Shown here: one piece after another, positions 36,491-48,221 of the stretch | Layout of the letters: each line of letters starts with the position of its first letter | Position numbering within the stretch: the first letter of the stretch is position 1 | Assembly (NCBI GenBank): GCA_963969595.1 | Contig: OZ018409.1 | Location: forward strand, 29,215,282-29,279,281 | Source: Neckera pumila | Taxonomy: Eukaryota; Streptophyta; Bryopsida; Hypnales; Neckeraceae | DNA length: 64,000 nucleotides | Direction of reading: 5' to 3' | Made by a program: the position numbers and the translations under genes | Notes under the pieces: generated by a model | What the model saw: only the letters and a program-made list of their open reading frames with translations | The model's database searches: none | What the model was told of the DNA's origin: nothing

Positions 36491-38180
36491 AAAAAAAGGG
36501 GGGGGCTGGTTGGTATATAGATGGGATTGTGGACCTGTGGAACAAAGCTTTGGTACCAAGGATTTTTATTTGGAACAATGGAGCCCTTCATGCCTTCTCA
36601 GCATTGGGGAGTATTTGGAGGGAGTCATGTGCATATTAGGCTAAAATGGTCCAACAAGAGTGATATACCACCCAAATATTAAAAAAGGATGTTTGGTACC
36701 GAGCTTTGGTATTGTAGCTTGGTGGTCTTCCTTTTTGTAATACAGGTTAATTCAATTAGTATGAAAGCTTAAATAGTGTTAGCCCCCCTTGCACTAATTA
36801 GGCTAATTTTGGACGGATGTAATGTAGTTCAAGTGAACCTTTGGTGAAATTTAGATGCAGGTTGGATAAAGTTGGATGAAAGTCTCAATAATTGAATTTA
36901 AAAAATAGTGTAGATTGGATTATATTAAATTTATCTAAAATACTATAAACTTCCATATTACTATTGCAAAATTTAGAAGATTTTTCAACATGTTTAAGCA
37001 TGAAGCTAAAAATATACATTTTTGACATTGATTAAATATATTTAATTGGATAGGTTGATTAAAAACAACAAGAATAAATGTATATTACTAACAAGAACAT
37101 TCTTCCATTGACCATATTCATGAAGTATGATTCCAAAAGACTCTTCATTTATGTAGGGCTAAACCTACATCACTTCATTTTGCTTTTATTCCTTCCATTC
37201 CATTTTATCCGTCCATTTGTTTTTTTCATTTGTCTCAAATTAATGATTTCATTCTATTTTGACTTGATTTTAGGATTGAAAATGATCTCATTTGTTTTTG
37301 CCATAAATTTATGAAATAAAGCATAAGAAGTCTAGTTTATTATCCATTTTATAGATTAAAAAAAAATTGAACTGAATTTTTTGTAGTAACTTGAAGTTTC
37401 AAAAGTCAAAAACTAAAAGACATTGAAATTTGTATTGAAAATCTTGAATTCCAAATTGTTTTTGTGCAAATCTAAAGACACGGAGAAGGCAAAGGTATGA
37501 AGCAAGGTAGTTGCGTAGGAAGTCATCTTTCTCTCTAAAAGCCTACATATAGGAAGTTGCAATAGATGATTAGAGTCTTATATATGACACTTTACATCTA
37601 TTGCAACTTCCTATTGCCTTATCTAAGTTTCCTTGATAGGAGTTAATAGCCATCTCCATTTGTTTTGCAATTTAAAGAATACACTAACCTTCAGTGTCTA
37701 AAGGGGCATTTTTTGTCTCAGAAAGGAGAGGGAAGCATAACAACACTTAAGATCAATCGTTATAATATGAAAATTTATTCTACAAAAATCTCATCAGAAA
37801 ATCACATTTAATGTGCTTAAGAGGTATCAAACAAACAAAACAGTAAATTCAACTCTTTCTATAAAAATTGACACCCAAGGACATCTCATTTTCCAGAATG
37901 TTCGAGAAGCATCCATTGCACACACAGACCATGGCCGGGCAGCGAAGGGTTAACTTTTACTATAAAAGCATTTGTTCATAACATGCAATAAAAAAATCAT
38001 TGCCAAATCCTTAATACTTTCAATACAAAAAAAAGAATAGGAAAATGAGACAAAGGGAGTATATGGTTGCAGTATTATATTATTGCAATTTTACAAAATT
38101 CTGCAAAATCAAGTGCATTTTTTACACCCAAATTGTGCGTCTGTGACTTACATCAAAGAAGTTTGACTATATTCACCATA
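36491..38180. other. AT-rich intergenic DNA
   Basis: About 1.7 kb. A short inverted repeat pairs TAGGAAGTTGCAATAGATG (near 37551) with CATCTATTGCAACTTCCTA (near 37587). A 78-codon frame at 37078-37314 is hydrophobic but unrecognised and lies in AT-rich DNA. Confidence 0.4.
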
Positions 38181-38470
38181 AGGTGGGATCCCCAACAAAT
38201 GCACCACTGACCCTAAACCACCATCGTCACTTTGTATACATCTCCAAAATCATTTATGTACCTCTGTAGAAGAAACTGTTTTAGAACCAAACTTTGTTCC
38301 TTCCTAACTTTTGCATATGGTATTCAAATGTTGCGTTTTTTGGTGCATTGGACAGAACCTCCTTACATCCTTTCCACTTGCCAACAAGAAAAAGAAAATA
38401 TGAAAATTTGATTAATAATACTAGAAGCTAAGCACAGTAGCCAAAAGTGGCGGTTTTGTGGGCACCCTCT
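38181..38470 (+). mobile_element. Family B element, right end degraded
   Basis: Starts TA|AGGTGGGATCCCCAAC and carries CCACTGACCCTAAACCACC, CTAACTTTTGCATATGG and GTGGCGGTTTTGTGGG. The right tip is no longer ACCCACCT. Non-coding. Confidence 0.7.
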
Positions 38471-38638
38471 CTATGTTGTATTTTTTCCAAATTTGATGAC
38501 AATGTCAGTCATGCATTGGATGGATTCCCTTACTTGAGTCAACGATCAATCCGTCACTGGCCTGATCCAAGTGTTCCAAGTGTGACATAAAAGATAGCTC
38601 TTTCAAATGACCAACTTTTGTTGTAAACTTTCAATGTA

Positions 38639-39858
38639 AGGTAAGTACACCTAAAATTGCACGCTTCCTAAAATTGTGCACTACAGATTCTTGCCTAAAA
38701 TGTACTCCCACTATGCATAAGACTCTATGATCGCTTTTAGGTACACCTATTTTCAGCACTTTGAAAATTTGTAATTTATTCAAACGGTGTCCAAAAAATG
38801 CATTCAAAGAGAATCTAGAATCTTGTTTTGACTACTAACAAGACTCCACAAAAGTTTTTTCAATATAATAGTGGAAACCATGCTGAATCATGCTGAATTG
38901 CTTAACCCCTAAAATACCAAGGTAGTTTCTGGCTCCAAAACCACTGAAAATTGCCATTTCTACTGCGATCACTCCTTAAACAAAAAAAAACTTTTTTTTT
39001 AGAATCCAACCATAGGATCTTGTACTTCACTTGTCTTAGATCATGTGGTAAGAAATTCATGAAGTTTGATTGTACGGATTGGCAAATATTAGCATTTGAA
39101 GTTGGAAAAAGAAGCTTTTTTGAACTGCAGCCTGCAATTTCAAATGACTTTGACGGCCATTTGTGGATTTTTTTGCACTACACACCATTACGTTAAAAAA
39201 TTTTGTGTTGAACATTTGAGTTGAGAGTATGGGAAAAAAATTTCGAAATGTCAAAACTTGATTTTCACATATAAAAAAATTATTAAATAGAAGCAGGTCC
39301 AAAATTGAAAAAAACACTAAATCGTTAATAGCTCTTAGGTGGAATTAAAACATCATTATCCCAATGATAGGATTGTTCTTGCAAACAAACTTAAACTTGT
39401 CAAAAGAAAAAAATTGAAAAAAATTGAAAATTGCATTCAAAAATGAATTGTATAAGTTGTTTTTTGAAGAAGATGCTTAGATTGCCCAAAAAACAAGATT
39501 GTCCATAACTTTTTTAGTCTAAGTCCAAATAGAATGAATCAAAGCTTCAAATGTAGACAAAAATATGATCTTTGAGGAAAAAAAATAAAAAAATAAGAAT
39601 TTAATTTTTTGAAGTTTTTTTTTTCTGCACAGCGAACTGCTTTTAAGACTCCGGATGGCATAACTATTGCTCCCGGGCACCGATTGAAAAAAAAAACTAT
39701 CTTTTTAGAAAGCCAATGTGATTCCCTATCTTCAAAAATAGTTTCAAAAAATCAAGCCAAAATTTCAGCTCACACAAGCCTACCCGGAAATCCATGTGTC
39801 TCCTGAGGGGACTTTGGTCCTTTAGGGGTTAATTGTGCGATTTTAGGTGTAGTTACCT
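38639..39858 (+). mobile_element. Family I element split by a family G element
   Basis: Outer ends AGGTAAGTACACCTAAAAT and ATTTTAGGTGTAGTTACCT, flanked by TA. The left 263 bp align with 15511-15775 and the right 26 bp with 15776-15793. Between them sits the G3 element 38902-39832. Confidence 0.85.
38902..39832 (+). mobile_element. Family G3 element inside an I element
   Basis: Flanked by TTAA twice (38902-38905 and 39829-39832), with ends CCCCTAAAATACC and GGTCCTTTAGGGG. The intact I copy reads GCTTAACTGTGC at the matching place, a single TTAA. This shows directly that TTAA was the target and was duplicated. 931 bp, non-coding. Confidence 0.88.
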
Positions 39859-40400
39859 TAAACGAGCGAGTTACCTTTTTTTTAAAATAGTGCTTTTGTA
39901 TGCCATTATCTGCCATACACACATTATTTGCCGTAGACACACTATTTGCGCCCATGGCAATGTGGTGAGCTCGTGTCCATTCATTGATTGACTGCCCAAG
40001 AAGTAATTCTTGGATTCTTTTAGATGGGCTTCTGGAAGCTGTTGCTAAGTTAGGTGCTTTGAGTTACACTGGACATGCTTTCTGAAATGTACACATTTTG
40101 TACAGGAGCCCAAAATATCAGAGTCAACACAAAATTCGTGCTTTCCACGAAGACTAGAGCAAAAGGTCCACTGGAAATTTCTTATAAAGTGGTCCGTGGG
40201 GGGTTCATAAATAAATTGGAGTCCAAGTGGGTTTTACAATCATGTCAAGGCTTACCAACTAAAGGACTTAAAAGGACTAGGGGTGGTTTTCCATTTTTTA
40301 GTTTTATTAGTACATTGCTCATGCACCAAACAATGCTCAGTTCATTGGGGCCACTTGCTGTATTGGAGAAGAAGGAACCAATCCTAAACTGACAATTTTA

Positions 40401-40872
40401 AGGTAACTACCCCATTCCAGACCAAATGGGACAGAACAAGGTAGGAGGTCTATAAAGCGCTCAGCCTTTTAAATCATTCACCTCTTCAAATGTACACTAT
40501 TTGTACATGTTGTTTTTTCATTGTACTAGGATTGTACAAATAGTTTACATTCCAAGAGGTAGGCCAACGATTTTAGAGCCTAGTGTATTTCAACTTCAAA
40601 AATTCATAACTAATTCCCCAAAGCTCCAAAAAAATTTGAAACAACTCGGATTAGATGGAAATCCCATTTGTCTTTACAGAAAATTTATTGAAAAATATTT
40701 TAAAAAGCTTCACCTCCCCAAATTTAATTGAAGCTCTTAAATGGGTGTTTTATGGGCCTCCTACCTTACATTATATTAGTGGTGTACATTCAAATTCTGA
40801 AATGAATACTACAAATATAACTTAGCCTATGTTGGCTTGCTCCCATTTGGTTTGAAATGGGGTAGTTTACCT
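40401..40872. mobile_element. Family H element enclosing a family F element
   Basis: Outer inverted ends AGGTAACTACCCCATTCCAG and CAAATGGGGTAGTTTACCT-type, with CCAAATGGGA facing TCCCATTTGG. TA on both sides. F occupies 40439-40766. Confidence 0.78.
40439..40766. mobile_element. Family F element inside H
   Basis: Inverted ends AGGTAGGAGGTCTATAAAG and TTTATGGGCCTCCTACCT. Right flank TA, left flank CA (probably mutated). An inner word for TTTGTACA...TGTACAAATAG forms a second short inverted pair. Non-coding. Confidence 0.72.
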
Positions 40873-41003
40873 TAATCCCTAAAGGACCGTTGTCCGTTCT
40901 AGGGACAAATGGGATTTCGGGCAAGTATCTATAGGTTGAATTGTTGTCGTGATTTTTTGAAACTTTTTTTGAAGATAGAAGAGCTGATAAGCTTTGTGGG
41001 AAT
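40873..41003 (-). mobile_element. Family G2 fragment
   Basis: Starts TTAATCCCTAAAGGACCG next to the H element's TA, continues as the inverted G2 right end (GGACAAATGGGATTTCGG, AAACTTTTTTTGAAGATAG) and stops near 41003 where the minisatellite begins. Confidence 0.6.
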
Positions 41004-41397
41004 AATGAGCCCAATGAAACTTATTTGGTGTGGCCTTTTTGATTGTGTAATGATGGAGATGCTTTCATTGGCTTGACATTTTGGGTGTGTAACGATGGAG
41101 ATGCTTTGGCATGCCATTTTGGCCATGTAATGATGGAGACGCTTTGGCATGCCATTTTAGCCATGTCGTGGTGGAGTTGCTTTGGCGTGGCCCTTTTGGC
41201 CATGTAATGGGGGAAACACTTTGGCGTAACGTTTTGACCATGTAACAATGGAGATGCTTTGGCATGGCATTCTGGTCATATAACAATAGGGATTATTGGG
41301 CATGGTATTATGACCATGTAATGATGGAAATACTTCGGCGTGCATTTTAGCCGTGTAGTGGTGGAGATGTTTGGCATGGCCCTTTTGGTTGTATAAT

Positions 41398-41952
41398 CAA
41401 TGAGAAGAGATTTGAGGCCTCCAAGAGCCTTCGAGTTAAGGTGGGTACACCCAAATGCGCCACTGACCTTAAACCGCCATCTATACTCTCTATACATTTC
41501 CAAAATCAGTTCTGTACCTATGTGCAAGAAACGCTTTTAGAACTCAACTTTGTTCTTTAATAACTTTTGCATACAATATCCAAATGCTACGTTCTTTGAT
41601 GCGTTGGAACCTCCTTTCACTTATCAACAAGACAATAGGAAAATCTGACCAGCCTAGTAATAATAAGTAGGCACAATACCAGTTTGTGGCGGTTTTGGGT
41701 GTACCCACCTTATCCTGCATTTCACGAAGGAAAGTTGTTGGCTGATGTGATCGAGAGAGTACCACGTCATTTTCGAAAAAAAAATAAAAAATAAAAAATA
41801 AATGGCCTGAAATGATATTTGGAAGAGAGAAAAAAAATTCTTTTTTAAAATTTTTTTTTTTTTTGACAGCCTGTACCGGTTGTTCACAGATCTGGCCAAA
41901 TTGGGGAACAGGCCTGAAACGGCCCTCCAATGCCCTCAAATCTCTTCTAATG
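41398..41952 (-). mobile_element. Family A element in the minisatellite, itself carrying a B element
   Basis: Ends CAATGAGAAGAGATTTGAGG and CTCAAATCTCTTCTAATG. Flanks GTATAAT and GGTGGAGG join to a normal minisatellite unit with no duplicated bases. Without the B insertion the length is 281 bp. Confidence 0.85.
41439..41710 (+). mobile_element. Family B element inside the A element
   Basis: Perfect-looking inverted ends AGGTGGGTACACCCAAA and GGGTGTACCCACCT, flanked by TA on both sides. 272 bp. The best-preserved B copy here, third layer of a nest. Confidence 0.88.
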
Positions 41953-42195
41953 GGTGGAGGTGCTTTGGCGTGACTTTTTGACCGTGCAACGATAGAGGTG
42001 CTTTAACGTGGCATTTTGGCTGTGTAGTGGTGGAGATGCTTTGTTTGCTTGTGTAACAATGGAGATGCTTTGACATGGCATTTTGACCGTATAACGGTGG
42101 CAATGCTCTGGCATACCATTTTGGCCATCTACAGTGGAGATGCTAAGGCGTGGCATCTTGGGTGTGGCATTTTGGCCGTGGAACGGTGGAGATTG

Positions 42196-42603
42196 CTCTT
42201 CTTCAAAAGCAAGCAAGTACAATTATGGAATCAATTTAGAGATTCCATTTCGGTGGCCAAGGATAAAGTGCTCAGTCCAATTAACCCAAGGAGGGGGAGT
42301 TTCTGTCCCTCCTGAAACACAAGTTTGCAGAACTGAACCGTCCTTCAAAGTACTGCGACACATTACATTTATGAAAATGCCTCCCTTGGCCTGGAGCTTT
42401 TGGGAGCTTGTTTCAATCTTGGCAGTCTGTGGTTTTTTTGACAAAACTATGAGTTTCTCTGACCAGTTTTCTGACAGACATTTTCATGACCATTTTGGTA
42501 AGTAGGAGTGATGGAGAAGTACACTCATCATACATGCAGTACTTTGCTGTTCATTTTGCCAACTGGTCAGGTGACTTTCCAGTCCAGTTCTAGTCATGGA
42601 AAT
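42196..42603. other. Intergenic, nothing recognised
   Basis: A 123-codon plus-strand frame (42134-42505) starts in the minisatellite and has no similarity I recognise. Confidence 0.35.
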
Positions 42604-43173
42604 CGGGGCCGCTTTACACCAAGAAGCCGGGCCAATTCTCCTTCAAGCCAATTGCACAAAATTTCAGCCCCTTTTGGGCTGGAGGCCGGCCTCAACTTCC
42701 CATTAGAATACGATTATAATGGGGGCCAATTTTCCCATATGTAAAGGCCTTAAAGTCAAGAAGCCGGGCCGATTCAATAAAACCTACAAAAGAAAGAGAG
42801 AGGGGTTGAAATTTTCAGGGCCACTTTACACCTAGAAGCCAGTCCTAATCCCCATGAGGCCAATTGCACAAAATCCAACGGTAATGATTAGTTGAGAAAA
42901 ATAGTTTTTTATTAAAATGATTGTTTTAATTGAAATCTGACATTGGCCCCGAGGCCAAGAATTGGCCTTCCATTTTTGGTGCACTCAATTCAGCGAGCTC
43001 GGGCCATGTCAAATCATGTCTTTTTTGAATAAAAAATTCAATTCACCAAATTGGCCCAGCCTCTTGGTGTAAAGGAGTTGGGGCTGATATGAGCCTTTTG
43101 TCCAATCAGTAGTCAGGATTCTTGGCCTCTGACACAGGAAATTGGCCCGGCCTCTTGGTGTAAAGCGGCCCTC
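42604..43173. mobile_element. Family L compound inverted-repeat element
   Basis: Outer ends GGGCCGCTTTACACCAAGA and TCTTGGTGTAAAGCGGCCC. A second, diverged pair lies inside: GGGCCACTTTACACCTAGAA at 42818 and GCCTCTTGGTGTAAAGGAG near 43057-43077. It therefore looks like one element in another of the same family, or an element with duplicated ends. Unusually rich in GGCC. Non-coding. Confidence 0.7.
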
Positions 43174-43787
43174 AGTCGAAGTCACTTGGAGTTTTGACAG
43201 TGAGCGAATGCAGTGCAGACGCTGGAAGGAAACACGTTAAATCGTGCCATCCTTTGTAGGCCCAGCAGGATAAATTCGTGGTTCTTGAGGGTAAAAGTAA
43301 AAAAAAGGCCCCTATATTTGAGTCGTGTCTAGGAATACTTGCTAGCCCGCTAGCTAATTTGAGCCCTCTGATTGCAAAAATGAATTCTAATTTTGCAAAA
43401 ATAGAAGTTTGTGGTAAATAAAAAAAATTCTAGCGTTTTCTCGATAAATTTGGTCTGTAGGGCCCACAAAAGACGTCCTGCCGCCGGAAGAGCGTTAACC
43501 CCGAAGTGGTTTAGGGGCCACATTGTGTCCTCTACATTCATACATGGCCCTTACCCTCCAAATTTTTTAAAAGTATTGGCCAAATATGTGAACTACAAAA
43601 TTGAAGATAAAACAACCCTTGATTTTCAGTTGTTCCTGAAAAAATATCATTGTTGAACTGAGAGGTTCCCAAACATGCTCAAGTGTGTATTTTAGAAGAA
43701 ATACGTGTATTGCTTCCACCATGTCTACATGCATCTGTCCCTTGTGTTCACATCTCCATAATGGCGCCCATTTGAGAAAATTTTTAT
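43174..43787. other. Intergenic with a diverged family M stretch (about 43300-43520)
   Basis: The section GTGTCTAGGAATACTTG, GATTGCAAAAATGAATTC and GGGCCCACAAAAGACG follows the order seen in 54312-54567. Ends are lost. Confidence 0.45.
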
Positions 43788-44718
43788 TTAACCCCTAAAG
43801 GACCAAGGCTTTTTTTCTGCCAAAAAACTCTCAAAACTGCCATTTCTAGAGCAAAGAGTAAAAAAACTTGAAATTTTTTTTTTGCACATCTAACCATAGG
43901 ATCTTATACCTAACTAGTATGAAAATGTGTGGAAAAAACTTCAGAATTTTTGACCGCATAGATTGCAAGATATCTGCGTTTGAAGTGAAAAAAACAAATT
44001 TTTCAGCACATTGCGGGACTAGATTTTTTGACTTTGAACATTTTTAACTTAAATTTTTTGCACTATAAAGTTTTCAGCTTTAAATCTTTATAGTGGAGAA
44101 TTGGGTTGAGAGTCTAGGGAAAAAAACGAAATTCAAAAAAACTTAATTTGCATTCTTAATAAAATTGTTAAGTAGAAGTAGGTACAAGATAGAAGGAAAA
44201 TCTAAAATATTAATATCTTTTAGATGGAATTAAAATGCACTAATCCCAATGGTGTGATTGTTCTAGCACCAAAACTAAACCATGTGGAACTTTTTTATTT
44301 GAAAAAATGCAAAAATTGCATTCCAAAATGAATCCCACAAGTTATTTTTTTCAAAAAGATGCTCTAATTGCTCAAAAAACAAGATTGTCCACAACTTTCT
44401 CATAAAAAATCCAAACAAAATGAATCAAATCTTCCCAAATAGGCAAAAAAATCATCTATGAGGGGAAAAAATATTTAAAAAAAAAAAAAAAAAAAATTGC
44501 AAATTTTTTTTGCTACCCTTTCTCCCTTGTTTTGAGCTTATTTGGGCATAACTTTTGTTCCCGGGCATCGGTTGAAAAAAAAATTATATTCCCACAAAGC
44601 TTATCAGTTTTTCTATCTTCAAAAAAAGTTTCAAGAATCATGACAAAAATTCAGCCCGTAGGTACCTGCCCAAAATCCCATTTGTCCCTCGAATGGACAG
44701 TGGTCCTTTAGAGGTTAA
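43788..44718 (+). mobile_element. Family G2 element, complete
   Basis: TTAA on both sides. Ends CCCCTAAAGGACCAAGGC and TGGTCCTTTAGAGG. Internal blocks include AACCATAGGATCTTATACC, GATTGCAAGATATCTGCG, AACTTTCTCATAAAAAATCC and CCCGGGCATCGGTTGAAAA. 931 bp, non-coding. Confidence 0.85.
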
Positions 44719-44813
44719 GAATGGATAATAAACCATTCACATGCAAGGTTGTGTATATTGTATTTAGGCAATCTATAGATATATTGAAGACACATAAAAC
44801 CACTTAGGGGTTA

Positions 44814-45125
44814 AGGTGGATGATAGTCTGCTCTTCAAGCATCCTTTTGAGAGCTGATTGCCTTTCGAGGGAAGCCAAATTCCTTGAAACAATTCGTAGT
44901 CAAATGTTTTTGGAGGAAGAAAAATGGAATTGGTATCAAATTCAAGTTGTTTCATATTTTTTGGAACTTCTTGGAATTAGTTACAAATTTTTGAAGTTGA
45001 TATGTAGTGGTCATTGAAAGCGATCACCTCCTGAAATGTACAATGTTGGTACATTGAAGAAAGCAAAACGTACCTTTGTGTTGTGGTTGCTTTTAGAATA
45101 GGGTCGCTTTTAGAGTGAACTACCT
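44814..45125. mobile_element. Family F-related element, TA-flanked
   Basis: Ends AGGTGGATGATAGTCTGCTC and GCTTTTAGAGTGAACTACCT with TA on both sides. The interior CCTTGAAACAATTCGTAG is shared with 61710-61860. The right tip touches the next B copy. Confidence 0.6.
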
Positions 45126-45425
45126 TACACCCAAAATCTATTGCACCCTATTGAAACTGCCATCATCATTTTTTTGTACATCTCCAAAATCAATATGTAC
45201 GTATGTGGAAGAATTTTTTTGGTAGAGCATCTCCCAAAAAAAAACTTAAATCCTTTGTAATTTTTTGCATACGATATTCAAATGTCTTATGTTCTTAGGT
45301 GCGTTGGAACCTCCTCTCAATTGCCATGAAGAAAATCAATGGAAATTTGACCAGTAGAATATTAGTAACTAGGTAGAATAGCAAAAAAATGGCAGTTTTG
45401 GGGGGTATATATAAACCGGAAGGTA
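45126..45425 (+). mobile_element. Family B element, diverged
   Basis: Starts TTACACCCAAAATCTATTGC and carries GTACATCTCCAAAATCAAT, TTGCATACGATATTCAAATG and GGCAGTTTTGGGGGG. Tips mutated. Shares its left TA with the preceding element. Confidence 0.6.
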
Positions 45426-46256
45426 TGTAATTAATTTGCATTCACTTATTAGCACTACCCAAAATTTGACACGTACATTAGTACCAAAAAGCTAGCATCA
45501 CTTTTTTCTTAGATATTGATGGACACCACCAAAACATTATTAATACCTAGAGATAGTAGTTTGGAAATTCATATCTTCTTCATATAACTGAAGGTGAAAA
45601 AACCACCCAAAATTGTCAAAATAAGCAATGTAACATAGTTCAAGGCAAGTTTTTCAAGAAAAAGATATTTTATTGTATTAGCAATTGGAATTCATGAATT
45701 TTTTAAAAATAGTATTTTTGGATAAAACATGTAATTACTACAAATTTTCAAAGTGGAAGCTCACTAGCCCATTGAAAATGTCACATAGACTGGTCATAAT
45801 ACCAAAAACTAGATAATCAACAGTCAAATAATCACAATTAAGCATAGGAATGGTCTAATTATACTTTTGGAGACACTTTAAGAGAAACTATACTTATCAA
45901 GAATTAGTCCACAAACATTTTTAGATGTTTTCACCTCATTGTTTGAGTAATGCATGCTAAAGTGCATTAGAATCCTTTATCAATTGCCAACAAGATCCAA
46001 TGAAAATAGTTAATGTTAGATAATAGAAAATATTCTCAACAGTAATTAATATTGATTCTAGGTGTTTATACCTTACATTCTTCAACATTAGAGGACATGT
46101 TCTTCATTAATAATAGATATATTGAACTTCAATTAGTGATTGTAGTTGATTTTTAATTGCCAAACCTAGATGTCGTTTTCATGTAATTCAATATTTTGTG
46201 AATTGCTTAAGGCTGGTATGCTTTGGAAACATGTTGGGAATTGAGGAATCCTACCA
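45426..46256. other. AT-rich intergenic DNA, nothing recognised
   Basis: No gene. GCATGCTAAATTGCATTGGAATCC near 6866 and GCATGCTAAAGTGCATTAGAATCC near 45953 resemble each other, so an unnamed repeat may span parts of both regions. Confidence 0.4.
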
Positions 46257-47483
46257 TAGTAGGTACAAGCTCCATAAAGTGCTCAAGCTCTAAAAGCGTC
46301 TTCTAACACAGAGTTACATTTTGTTTTCTCATTGCACCAATAATATACAAATATTGTACATTTCAAGGTGTAGACACTTTTAACCCCTAAAGGACCGAGG
46401 CCCTTTTCCTGCCAAAAAACACTCAAAACTGTCATTTCAATAGTAAAAAGTTTAAAAATTTGAAAAATGTTTTTTTTTCCACATTTAACCGTAGGGGATC
46501 TTACACCTAACTAGTATAGGAGTGTGTGGAAAAAATTTCCGAATTTTTGACCGCACAGATTGCAAGATATGTGCGTTTAAAGTGAAAAAAACAAGTTTTT
46601 CAACACATTGCGGGACTAGATTTTTTGACTTTGAACATTTTTAACTTAAAACTTTTGCATTACAGAGTTTTGAGCTTTAAATTTTTGTAGTGGGGAATTG
46701 AGTTGAGAGTCTAGGAAAAAAAAAAATTCAAAAAAACTTAATTATCAGTCTTTAAAAAATTGTTAAATAGAAATAGATACAAGATAGAAGGAAAATCTAA
46801 AATATTCATATATTTTGAATGGAATTAAAATGCACTAATCCCAATGGTAAGATTGTTCTAACAAGTAATATAACCATGGAAAAAAAAAATGAAAAATTTG
46901 AAAAATTGCATTCAGAAATGCATCCTAGAAGTTATTTTTTTCATGAAGATGCTCTAATTGCCCGAAAAACAAGAATGTCTATAACTTTCTCATAACAAAT
47001 CCAAATGAAATGAATCAAAGCTTTCCAAATAGGCAAAAGTATAATCTATGAGAAAAAAAATATTAAAAAAAAAATTCAAATTTTTGTCCATTTTGTTTTG
47101 CTGCCCGGGCTGCCCGCCGTCCCCTATTTTGAGCTTATTTGGTCATAACTTTTGTTCCTGGGCACCGATTGTGAAAAAAATTATATGCCCATGAAGCTAA
47201 TCAGATTTTCTACCTCCAAAAAAAGTTTCAAAAAATCCAAAGAAAATTTCAGCTTGTAGGTACCTGCCCGAAAACGCATTTGTCCCCCGAAGGGACAATG
47301 GTCCTTTAGGGGTTAATGACCATTGTGTTTCAACTTCCAAAATCCACAAAGCTCTCCAAAAATGAAACAACTCAGGTTAGATGCCAATTCCAAGGAAAAT
47401 TTACTCAAAAAATATTTATAGAAGTTTAACCTCCCCTAATTATTTTTTAACTCTTAAGAGGGTGCTTTATAAACCTCCTACCT
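46257..47483. mobile_element. Family F element split by a family G2 element
   Basis: The left part (AGTAGGTACAAGCTCCATAAAG) and right part (GCTTTATAAACCTCCTACCT) face each other as the ends of the F copy at 40439 do. Between them lies 46380-47316. Confidence 0.72.
46380..47316 (+). mobile_element. Family G2 element inside F, complete
   Basis: TTAA at 46380-46383 and 47313-47316. Ends CCCCTAAAGGACCGAGGCC and ATGGTCCTTTAGGGG. Internal blocks as at 43788. 937 bp, non-coding. Confidence 0.86.
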
Positions 47484-47867
47484 TTGAGAGCCTAGTTTGC
47501 TTAAGCACAATGAAATTTGTGCATTCTTGTGAATTTTGAGTGCAATTTGTTCTTCACACCAGAATACACCTTCAATAGAGGGCTTTTCTCTATACAAAAA
47601 TCCTCGGTTTGGGCAATAATCACAGCTAGTGTTTGGGATATTTTTCAATATTTACCACCTTTTTTTCCTTCAATTTCCATATTGAACCATTTTTCAAGTA
47701 CTGAGCTTCATTCTTTTCTCTATTTTTTCCTCAAAATAGAATTTTTATAGATTTTTTCTTTGTTTTTTTTCCAATGTTTTTATATTCCAATTAATTTTTT
47801 TCCCCAATTCTACCGACTAACTTTGAACTAGACACCTTTTTTTCCGCAAACACTAATTGCAGCAATA
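47484..47867. other. Intergenic, nothing recognised
   Basis: A 77-codon T-rich frame at 47517-47750 has no recognisable similarity. Confidence 0.35.
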
Positions 47868-48137
47868 AGGTGAGCATCCCAAAATGTGCCATTGACCCTA
47901 AATTGCCATCTTCACTCTATGTACATCTCCAAATCAATTACATAACTACATGGAAAAAACTGTTTTAGAACCAAACTTTGTTCCTTCATAACTTTCACAT
48001 ACAATATCCAAATATGGTGTTCTTTGGTGTGTTGGAACTTCCTATCACTTGCTCAACAAAAAAATAAATCAAAATTTGATCAGACTAATAATAACTAGGC
48101 ACAGCAACAAAAAGGGACGGTTTGGAGGTACCCACCT
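47868..48137 (+). mobile_element. Family B element
   Basis: Ends AGGTGAGCATCCCAAAATG and GGAGGTACCCACCT with TA on both sides. Interior CCATTGACCCTAAATTGCC and CATAACTTTCACATACAATATCC. 270 bp. Confidence 0.8.
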
Positions 48138-48221
48138 TAAGGGTTAACTGTTTGGTCAATCATCAATACATTAATTTAGCATGGTTTTTTTAAATCTATA
48201 TTTAGATAACTAATTTGTTTG

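Larger units (their letters stand above)
41040..42195 (+). repeat. 39-bp minisatellite interrupted at 41398-41952
   Basis: Imperfect units of TGATGGAGATGCTTTGGCAT plus GCCATTTTGGCCATGTAA, mostly 38-42 bp apart, about nine units before and six after the insertion. Because 39 is a multiple of three, every frame stays in phase between units, which produces repetitive minus-strand open frames that are unlikely to be genes. Confidence 0.85.

Noticed and set aside
40075..40392. 105-codon frame
   Set aside because: No recognisable domain, AT-rich, next to repeats; ORFs of this length are expected by chance in 64 kb.
40929..41345. Overlapping minus-strand frames with repeated MAKMACQ-like peptides
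   Set aside because: Generated by the 39-bp minisatellite, which stays in phase in every frame; no start context or partner exon.
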